Assembly (NCBI GenBank): GCA_003520925.1
Contig: DOTV01000127.1
Location: forward strand, 4,260 to 11,963
Source: Bacteroidales bacterium
GTDB lineage: Bacteria; Bacteroidota; Bacteroidia; Bacteroidales; VadinHA17
DNA length: 7,704 bases
Direction: 5' to 3'
Below are positions 1 to 5,734 of this stretch, piece by piece. The position numbers and the translations under genes were made by a program. The first letter of the stretch is position 1. Every line of letters starts with the position of its first letter. The notes under the pieces were generated by a model. The model made no database searches. It worked only from the letters and a program-made list of their open reading frames with translations, and was not told where the DNA came from.

Positions 1-102
1 GCATCCTGCAAAAAATTTATTTTCAACACCATCGCGTTCAACATACTGGTTATTCAGAAATCTGACCACTGCCTGACCAACAGTCAACTTAATTGTCTTC
101 AT
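1..102 (-). CDS. iolD: IolD N-terminal fragment: THcHDO hydrolase (partial, cut by left edge)
   Basis: Only the first 34 codons lie in the window; the gene runs off the left edge with no stop. The peptide begins MKTIKLTVGQAVVRFLNNQY and continues through VERDGVENKFFAG. This matches the N-terminus I remember for IolD proteins (a K-x-I-x-L-T-x-x-Q-A-x-x-x-F-L-N-x-Q-Y block, then DG-x-E and an F-x-x-G turn), the start of the thiamine-diphosphate enzyme PYR-type domain. IolD is a cytoplasmic hydrolase that opens 3D-(3,5/4)-trihydroxycyclohexane-1,2-dione to 5-deoxy-D-glucuronate, the substrate of IolB encoded just upstream. The start is supported by an AAGGAA Shine-Dalgarno-like site 8 bases before the ATG and by the 21-base gap after the iolB stop. 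The catalytic glutamate and cofactor-binding motifs are outside the window. The assignment rests on a short stretch but is strengthened by the adjacent iolB. Confidence 0.85.
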   Translation of the reverse strand, partial: MKTIKLTVGQAVVRFLNNQYVERDGVENKFFAGC

Positions 103-110
103 CAAGATTA

Positions 111-116
111 TTCCTT
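111..116 (-). promoter_or_regulatory. Ribosome binding site for iolD
   Basis: On the minus strand AAGGAA sits 8 bases before the iolD ATG (102-100), within the 21-base gap after the iolB stop. It is the only clear Shine-Dalgarno-like site among the five visible starts in this window. It fixes the iolD start and suggests that iolD can initiate independently rather than only by coupling to iolB. Confidence 0.6.
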
Positions 117-123
117 AGTTATT

Positions 124-1017
124 TTACTTACAATTCATTTCTACGGTCACCAGGGGAATTCTGGGATCCATTCCCTTCCATGTTCCGTAGATCCATTTGT
201 GATCAGGATCATCGGTACTGGCAAGGCTCTGGTCACTTCCGGCTAAAAAATTCAGATAGTAAACATTGTATCCGTGTCCTGCAACAACAGGATGATAACC
301 TTTAGGAACCATTACCAGATCATTGTTGTGAGGTTCAGCTATTTCATCAAGGCTCCGGTCATCGTTATAGATTTTTTGTATGGCGAAACCCTGAGGTTTA
401 TCCATCTTATAAAAATATATCTCTTCAAGACTGGCTTCCATCAATTTACCAGTCACTGTATCGGTTTTTCTTATATCATGCTTATGTGCGGGGAATGAGC
501 TCCAGTTACCCGAAGGAGTGTAAACCTCCACACATACAAGTCTGCTGCTTTCGGATCCGGGGGGCAAAATACTGTTTATCTGTCTGCTGGCATTATCACC
601 TCCCCGGTATTCAACCCCCATTTCAACAACATCTGCAGGTGATATCAGACGGGCAGGGTATGTTTTCTCAGCTAAACACCATCCACAGGCTATATCAACG
701 AAATCGCCGGAAGGTGTAATATCAAATTTCGAATGTGGTGGGAGGTACAATGCATGAGGCATTCCGCTGAACACATCTTTTCTTCCGTTCCATGTCTTCC
801 AGGTTCCAGCCGAAGATTCAATAGTAAAATTACCTCCAAGCAGTACAAACAGGTACTCATTATCACCGGTTTCCCCTTCCCAATTCTCTCCCTGCTTCAT
901 GGTTCTCGCAGCGAAATTGAGATATTTCCATCCGGCCTCCCCAGAAGAGATTGCCTGGTATGTCTTATCATCAAGTGATGATTTTACTAGCAACGGACAT
1001 TTTTTATCCCTATTCAT
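124..1017 (-). CDS. iolB: 5-deoxy-glucuronate isomerase IolB
   Basis: Cytoplasmic isomerase of the KduI/IolB cupin family. It converts 5-deoxy-D-glucuronate (the IolD product) to 5-dehydro-2-deoxy-D-gluconate in myo-inositol catabolism. The 297-residue protein is slightly longer than the ~270 usual for the family. An N-terminal cupin-like half carries LLGG (about 59-62) and an ALYLPP stretch (about 89-94). The C-terminal half has the metal-site signature: PAHKH (176-180, with His178 and His180), SLEEIYFY (196-203, with Glu198/Glu199) and KGYHPV (239-244, with His242), followed by YYLNFLAG (253-260) and the DPDHKWI block (270-276). These fit the two-His, Glu, His metal ligands known for the family. 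The start is the first in-frame ATG; the frame stays open about 26 codons further upstream into the tandem repeat and the end of the preceding gene, but has no ATG there. No strong Shine-Dalgarno site precedes it. iolD follows after 21 bases, consistent with consecutive pathway steps. Confidence 0.95.
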   Translation of the reverse strand: MNRDKKCPLLVKSSLDDKTYQAISSGEAGWKYLNFAARTMKQGENWEGETGDNEYLFVLLGGNFTIESSAGTWKTWNGRKDVFSGMPHALYLPPHSKFDITPSGDFVDIACGWCLAEKTYPARLISPADVVEMGVEYRGGDNASRQINSILPPGSESSRLVCVEVYTPSGNWSSFPAHKHDIRKTDTVTGKLMEASLEEIYFYKMDKPQGFAIQKIYNDDRSLDEIAEPHNNDLVMVPKGYHPVVAGHGYNVYYLNFLAGSDQSLASTDDPDHKWIYGTWKGMDPRIPLVTVEMNCK

Positions 1018-1047
1018 TTTCTTAACTTTATCTATCCTCTGTTTCTC

Positions 1048-1083
1048 TTTTATATCATTTATTTCTTTTATATCTTTTATATC
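1048..1083 (-). repeat. 9-bp tandem repeat in the transaldolase-iolB gap
   Basis: Four consecutive 9-base units lie just before iolB. On the transcribed strand three are GATATAAAA, and the second-from-last is the variant GAAATAAAT. A decayed flanking unit (GAGAAACAG) follows towards iolB. The array covers half of the 70-base gap and starts 4 bases after the transaldolase stop. In the mRNA it is A-rich, poor in C and unlikely to fold, so it may form an open ribosome landing site for iolB, which lacks a good Shine-Dalgarno site. The regulatory role is inference; the repeat itself is plain in the sequence. Confidence 0.85.
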
Positions 1084-1087
1084 TTCT

Positions 1088-2176
1088 TCATACCAACATC
1101 ATATCCCGGATTATCAAAATCAAGTCAGTAGTTGCCTGGCTGAATTGCCTCAAAGTTCGAACTGTTGCTCCGAATCCGTCGAACTCATCAACCTTCATTC
1201 CATTCTCATCATACGCCCGGCGGAAATCCACGAACTTTTTCTCAAGTTCGGCGATTATCCCCGGATCAACGGGTTTATTCATCCTGTTCTCAACAGTTAC
1301 ATCAGAGGCATTGTATCTTTTCTGCCACTGCCAGGGCGGAGATATAACCACATTGCCGCCAATGAATTCCGACCAGTGCCGGTGATGCCTGAAGGCAGCA
1401 CTTAACAGCCGTATACGATATCCCCGCTCATTATATATTCTGTAAGCTTTCTTCATAACAGCCACACCTGCCCAGTCGACAGACTCCGGGTTGGTAATTA
1501 TGTTTTCTTTTTCCGCAACCACCTTAAGCCAGTCATCGAGCCTGCCGACCATAAGCGTGCAGACAGGTCCCATTGTACTTATATCCATTCTCTCCTTTTC
1601 TCTTCTGGTCAGCCCGCGTTCGACTGCTTCAGCGACAGCAATTGCCTGAGGCAGAGTAAAGCTTACCGTGGCATTAATGCTTATTCCACGGTAAGTTGCC
1701 TCTTCAATGGCTTCGACACCTGCTCTTGTGACAGGTATCTTAACGATCATGTTCGGAGCAAGCCGGTTAAAATGCTCCGCCTGCAAAAGAATCCGTTTTG
1801 AATCACGATATAATCTGGGATCAGTCTGGATCGAGAGTCTTCCATTCTTTCCTTTTTCCCTGTCAAACACAGGCTTGAGAAGGGCTGCTGCCTTCACCGA
1901 TATCTCTTCAATGAGTTTCCAGGCAATTTCATCCTCGGTGGCAGTTTGATTTTCTTTTATGATTTCCGGAATTCTTTCTTTCCATATTTCCCACTCCTGC
2001 TTAAGAACATTGAGGACAATTACGGGGTTGCAGGTAGCTCCCAAAGCACCGTGGCCGATTGATGATTTAAGCTCTTCAATCGAGCAGGAATCATTCCACA
2101 GGATCGTGGGGGTAGTCTGCGTCATTTTGTGAAGAGTGCTTTTATAAACTTCTTTTTTTTGTGATTCTTTTTCCAT
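1088..2176 (-). CDS. Transaldolase-like Schiff-base enzyme
   Basis: A 362-residue cytoplasmic protein of the transaldolase superfamily (TIM barrel, class I). By eye against E. coli TalB: WNDSCS (27-32) holds Asp29, matching catalytic Asp17; GATCNP (46-51) holds Asn50, matching Asn35; KIPVT (146-150) holds Lys146, matching the Schiff-base Lys132; INAT (167-170) holds Thr170, matching Thr156; VGRLDDW (210-216) matches the VGR-I-x-DW helix. Two positions differ: Gln117 in SIQTD stands where TalB has Glu96, and Met209 in TLMVGR where TalB has Phe178. It is longer than TalB (~317 residues), with a C-terminal block containing RTLRQF (340-345). An in-frame ATG at codon 18 (2125-2123) is an alternative start. 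I keep the first ATG because my recollection of related proteins is that conservation extends upstream of codon 18, through STLHKMTQTTPT. It lies between a symporter and iolB, so a role with inositol breakdown products is likely. The exact substrate is unknown; a pentose-phosphate transaldolase is the main alternative. Confidence 0.88.
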   Translation of the reverse strand: MEKESQKKEVYKSTLHKMTQTTPTILWNDSCSIEELKSSIGHGALGATCNPVIVLNVLKQEWEIWKERIPEIIKENQTATEDEIAWKLIEEISVKAAALLKPVFDREKGKNGRLSIQTDPRLYRDSKRILLQAEHFNRLAPNMIVKIPVTRAGVEAIEEATYRGISINATVSFTLPQAIAVAEAVERGLTRREKERMDISTMGPVCTLMVGRLDDWLKVVAEKENIITNPESVDWAGVAVMKKAYRIYNERGYRIRLLSAAFRHHRHWSEFIGGNVVISPPWQWQKRYNASDVTVENRMNKPVDPGIIAELEKKFVDFRRAYDENGMKVDEFDGFGATVRTLRQFSQATTDLILIIRDMMLV

Positions 2177-2215
2177 TGTAATGTTCTGCGTTTTGCTTGC
2201 CTAGATTCAGGTTAA

Positions 2216-4024
2216 TTACCAGAATATCGTGTAGAGAAGAGCTAATATACCGCAAATTCCTATTGCAGCAATATTAAATGTCATTGATGTTTTAAATAAT
2301 CCTTTTTCGATCAAGATAGCTTTCACATTCATCTTCTTCTGCGTATTATTGAGGATCAAAATAAGGCCGGTCAGGATAAACATCATGATAGGTACATATA
2401 TAGCCTCAAGTGCCATATTTTTAAGAGGCTGGACGAAAAAGCCGGCAACAATGCCAACCAGCATTGCGAGTGCCACTATCCTGATCCCGGTGTTAATTCC
2501 TTTCTTAGCTGATTCTTTATCAAATATGTTATTTGTATTTTGACTTTTGTCCAACAGACTAAGACCTACCATTACAAATGACAGAAGGATAAAAACATAG
2601 CCGATCCGCAGAATAAACGGCATACCCGGGAAAAGAATCTTGAATAGCATTCCCAGAGGAATTGTTATTATGGCAGTAACCAATGCCGCCCTAGTCGATG
2701 CCTTACGCCAAAACAGCCCGCAGAAGAATATCAGAAATTCTCCCGGATAAATAAATCCGGTATATTCCTGAATATATTGATAAGCCTGATCAAGAGACTG
2801 TAATTTAGGTGCAACGATCGTTGAGATCAGCAGGGCGGTCAGTGCTGTTATCATACCGACTCTTACCATCTGCTTTTCAGAAGCATTCTTATTAATAAAA
2901 CCCTTGTAAATATCTATCGTAAAAATAGTTGAAGTACTATTGACGATAGAACTTAAAGCTGATACTGCCGCTGCAGCAATAGCAGCAAATGAGAGTCCTG
3001 TAACTCCTACAGGCACAATATTTCTGATTAGCCATGGATAGGCCTCATCGGATTTCCCCAGTTTTGCTCCCAGTGCAAATACTGCAATCCCCGGGATAAC
3101 TACAAGAAGAGGGATCAGGAGTTTCATATACCCTGCAAAAACGACACCAAGTTGTGCTTCTTTTAAGGTTTTTCCTGCAAGTCCGCGCTGGATTATAAAC
3201 TGGTTAAATCCCCAGAAACTCAGATTTGTCAGCCACATTGATCCCAATACCACGCCAAGTCCAGGGAGATCTGAAAAAGCATCTTTTAGCCCACCTTTTC
3301 CATCCGGGGCAAACAGAGTCCCCTTTTCAATGATCATATGAAATTTCTGAGGGGCTTTATGTAAAAGTTCACCAAAACCGGCAATCACTCCATTTCCGTC
3401 ACTTATAGCATTAAGTGCAAAGGCAGTTGTTACAAGACCTCCAAAAATCAGTACACAAACATTTATAACATCTGTCCATGCAACTGCTTTCATCCCTCCC
3501 CATAAGGAGTATAATGCTGAAAAGGTCGAAAATCCAATTATCCCATAAATCAAAGGAATCCCTATTATTCGTTCCATTGCCAAAGCTCCCAGGTAAATAA
3601 CAGCAGTCATATTTACGAAAATATAAACCAGTATCCAGAACACTGCAAAACAGGTACTGACACTTTTGTCATACCGTTGAGTCAGAAACTGGGGCATAGT
3701 GAATATCCCTTTTTCTATGAAGACCGGAAGAAAATACTTGGCTACAAAAATCAGCGTAACAGCTGCAATCCATTCATAAGCCGCTATTGCTAATCCAATT
3801 GCATAACCTGAACCCGACATTGCAATAAAATGTTCAGCCGAAATATTCGCGGCAATAAGAGTAGCCCCTATTGCCCACCAGGGTAATGAACGGCCTGCTA
3901 AAAAATAGTCCTGAGATGTCCTTTGTTCCCCTTTCTTTTTTCGCGAAACCCATAATCCGACGAAAACAATTATTATAACGTATCCTATGAAAACTATCCA
4001 GTCGATGGTCGAGAATTGCTTCAT
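2216..4024 (-). CDS. Na+/solute symporter, vSGLT type (SSS family)
   Basis: A 602-residue inner-membrane protein of the sodium:solute symporter family (LeuT fold). It resembles Vibrio vSGLT closely along its length: FLAGRSLPWW (41-50), AANISAEHF (58-66), YEW (83-85), WGFNQFIIQR (271-280), YIQEYTG (417-423) and the C-terminal LYTIFW. Aligned by eye, the sugar-site residues are Asn60 (vSGLT Asn64), Glu84 (Glu88), Asn267 (Asn260), Lys301 (Lys294) and Gln419 (Gln428). His65 replaces Gln69 and Phe270 replaces the inner-gate Tyr263. Hydroxyl residues near 355-363 (SALSSIVNS) fit the Na+ site region on TM8. It is about 60 residues longer than vSGLT, mainly through an insertion near 505-565 with two extra hydrophobic segments. 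Neighbouring iol genes make inositol or an inositol-derived sugar the best substrate guess; other hexoses cannot be excluded. No Shine-Dalgarno site is evident; a stem-loop lies 38 bases upstream of its start. Confidence 0.92.
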   Translation of the reverse strand: MKQFSTIDWIVFIGYVIIIVFVGLWVSRKKKGEQRTSQDYFLAGRSLPWWAIGATLIAANISAEHFIAMSGSGYAIGLAIAAYEWIAAVTLIFVAKYFLPVFIEKGIFTMPQFLTQRYDKSVSTCFAVFWILVYIFVNMTAVIYLGALAMERIIGIPLIYGIIGFSTFSALYSLWGGMKAVAWTDVINVCVLIFGGLVTTAFALNAISDGNGVIAGFGELLHKAPQKFHMIIEKGTLFAPDGKGGLKDAFSDLPGLGVVLGSMWLTNLSFWGFNQFIIQRGLAGKTLKEAQLGVVFAGYMKLLIPLLVVIPGIAVFALGAKLGKSDEAYPWLIRNIVPVGVTGLSFAAIAAAAVSALSSIVNSTSTIFTIDIYKGFINKNASEKQMVRVGMITALTALLISTIVAPKLQSLDQAYQYIQEYTGFIYPGEFLIFFCGLFWRKASTRAALVTAIITIPLGMLFKILFPGMPFILRIGYVFILLSFVMVGLSLLDKSQNTNNIFDKESAKKGINTGIRIVALAMLVGIVAGFFVQPLKNMALEAIYVPIMMFILTGLILILNNTQKKMNVKAILIEKGLFKTSMTFNIAAIGICGILALLYTIFW

Positions 4025-4061
4025 TTATAAATGTTCTTTTAGATTAGACAACAATTTTAAT

Positions 4062-4087
4062 AGTTCCCGCCCTGAAAGGCGGGAACT
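4062..4087 (-). terminator. Stem-loop between susD-like gene and symporter
   Basis: A perfect 10-bp inverted repeat with a 6-base loop: on the transcribed strand AGTTCCCGCC, loop TTTCAG, then GGCGGGAACT. It starts 13 bases after the susD-like stop. The bases that follow (ATTAAAATTGTT) are AT-rich but lack a proper T run, so full Rho-independent termination is doubtful. Partial termination, or protection of the 3' end of the susCD transcript from decay with lower expression of downstream genes, fits better. The rest of the gap shows no recognisable Bacteroidota promoter. Confidence 0.5.
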
Positions 4088-4100
4088 TTCTATCGGGATC

Positions 4101-5699
4101 TTAATATCCCGGATTTTGTGTAAGCTTAGGATTAAGGTTGATCTGGGTGGCCGGAACCGGAAATAATTCGCGGAATTTGGCACTTTCTGAATCTTTAAAG
4201 AGCCAGGTGTTTTTATATTTTCCGAACCGGATCAGGTCATTTCTCCTCCAGCCTTCCCACACAAATTCCCTGGCACGTTCTTCAAGTAGTTCGTCAAGCG
4301 TCGGCGCAGCTGTAAACAAAGGTGCTTTTGCCCGGGAGCGTATCTGGTTGACTAGCATCAAAGGGGTTTCCCCGTTAGTTGCGGTAGCTCCCTGAAGAAT
4401 AGCCTCGGCTTTCATTAAAAGAATATCGGCATAACGGAATACCGGAAAGTCATGATTGTCGCTCCGGTTAACCGGATCCCAGTTCTTATCAGGATAGAAC
4501 TTTATTGAACGGGGACCCATATACTGCGATAAATAATCATTGCCGGTGTCCATTTTGAGAGGATCACCGCGTAGCCATGTTTCCTTTGTAAAGTAAAGCT
4601 GCCAGATTGTATCTCTTGCAGGCCCAGTATAAGTTTCATCAAGCCCTTTATAAGTTGTTTTTATTGTAATAGGAGTGCCATCATTATTGGATTGCGGTCC
4701 AATCAGCCATGTAGTATTTCTTACATCGCCCGTCAGGTTGAACTTGTCGTAGAATTCCGGAAGGGTCTTCATGCAGTTACTGGGGGATCTTGTCCCAAGT
4801 TCATATTTAGTTCTCAGCTCAGGAGTAAGTGAATAACGTGTAAATGAGTTCCCTGTAATCTTGAAAGCATCGTAAACAATTGCAAAAATAAACTCTTTTA
4901 CTGCAGGGCCGTTGGTAGGCAGAAACATACTTTTATAATCGGTATCCAGACTGAACAGGCCTGACTGGATTATGAAATCACACTGGACAACTGCTTCATT
5001 CCACATTGATTGACCTGTATAGACTTTTGCATTAAGATACATTTTTGCCAGCAAGGCATGAGCCATCCATTTTGTGGGCCGACCATATGTTGTAGCATCC
5101 TTTTTAACTGGCAGATACGGCAATATTTCCAAAATTTCACTTTTGATAAAGTTAAAAACGTCTGCACGGGGAGAAGTAGGTGTATCATCGCCAAAACTTT
5201 TAAGGATGGGAACATTCCCAAAATTATCAAGCATAAGGAAATAGTAAAAAGCTCTCATCATCCTTATTTCAGCGAATTGTTTGTTTCTCAGCTCACCCTC
5301 CGGTACGTTTTCGAACATAGTCAGGATCTGGTTGCAGGAGCTAATGCCTTTGAATCCGTATTCCCAGATTGTTCTTACGATTGCATGATCAACTGTCCAG
5401 GTATGTTTGTGCAATTCCCTGTACTGTCCTCCGTCATCCCAGTTGCCGCCTCGTGCAGGAATAAGGACTTCATCGGTTGATAATGACTGCAGGCGCCAGT
5501 AATCAATAGCATAATTTGCAGGCAAATTAGAATATATAGGACCTTTAGCCGCTTCAAAGTGCTCCGGCTTGGTCGGAAAGTTTAAAGGAGTAAGTTCAGA
5601 TTCCACGTCCACGTTAAGGTCTGTGCATGCGCTGAATAGCATGGCTGACACAAGAACTGCGGGGCTCAGTTGCAATATATTTAATAATTTCAATTTCAT
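4101..5699 (-). CDS. SusD/RagB-family outer-membrane lipoprotein
   Basis: A 532-residue surface lipoprotein that would cap the SusC-type channel encoded just upstream and capture its ligand. Residues 1-24 form a hydrophobic lipoprotein signal ending in LFSAC, so Cys25 is the likely lipidated residue (Phe at -3 is slightly atypical); an Asp-rich TDLNVDVESE follows. Family features include an AEIRMMRAFYYFLMLDNFGNVP block (143-164), YGRPTKWMAHALLAKMYL (205-222, TPR-like helix), FRYADILLMKAEA (421-433), EERAREFVWEGWRRNDLIRFG (473-493) and the C-terminal QNPGY. Length is typical. It follows the SusC stop by 35 bases, the usual SusC-SusD order. The ligand cannot be read from the sequence; the downstream iol genes suggest an inositol-containing compound. 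The start is the first ATG before the signal peptide; no Shine-Dalgarno site is seen. Confidence 0.96.
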   Translation of the reverse strand: MKLKLLNILQLSPAVLVSAMLFSACTDLNVDVESELTPLNFPTKPEHFEAAKGPIYSNLPANYAIDYWRLQSLSTDEVLIPARGGNWDDGGQYRELHKHTWTVDHAIVRTIWEYGFKGISSCNQILTMFENVPEGELRNKQFAEIRMMRAFYYFLMLDNFGNVPILKSFGDDTPTSPRADVFNFIKSEILEILPYLPVKKDATTYGRPTKWMAHALLAKMYLNAKVYTGQSMWNEAVVQCDFIIQSGLFSLDTDYKSMFLPTNGPAVKEFIFAIVYDAFKITGNSFTRYSLTPELRTKYELGTRSPSNCMKTLPEFYDKFNLTGDVRNTTWLIGPQSNNDGTPITIKTTYKGLDETYTGPARDTIWQLYFTKETWLRGDPLKMDTGNDYLSQYMGPRSIKFYPDKNWDPVNRSDNHDFPVFRYADILLMKAEAILQGATATNGETPLMLVNQIRSRAKAPLFTAAPTLDELLEERAREFVWEGWRRNDLIRFGKYKNTWLFKDSESAKFRELFPVPATQINLNPKLTQNPGY

Positions 5700-5734
5700 G
5701 AGTATTGTATTTTTAATGATTTATAGAATCCAAT

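Noticed and set aside
1048..1083. CRISPR-like array
   Set aside because: Units are 9 bases with no spacers and no cas genes nearby; it is a simple tandem repeat.
1018..1095. N-terminal extension of IolB through the repeat
   Set aside because: The frame is open but has no ATG before it meets a stop inside the end of the transaldolase gene, and the DIK-type peptide is unlike IolB N-termini.
899..1405. Plus-strand open frame of 168 codons with an ISF-ISF-ISF repeat
   Set aside because: It lies antisense to iolB and the transaldolase, both confidently assigned. Its repetitive peptide is just the 9-bp tandem repeat read on the other strand, and it resembles no family I know.
1088..2176. Ordinary pentose-phosphate transaldolase (tal)
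   Set aside because: Not excluded, but the inositol gene context, extra length and the Gln/Met replacements of TalB Glu96/Phe178 make a specialised role more likely, so no tal symbol is given.
4025..4061. Promoter upstream of the symporter
   Set aside because: No convincing TAnnTTTG -7 element with a TTTG-type -33 element is seen on the transcribed strand; AT-richness alone is not enough.
4970..5230. Minus-strand open frame of 86 codons in another frame of the SusD-like gene
   Set aside because: The SusD reading frame is continuous and family-like here, so this is not evidence of a frameshift or an overlapping gene.
5010..5480. Plus-strand open frame of 156 codons
   Set aside because: It is antisense to the SusD-like gene, with no recognisable domain; a shadow frame.
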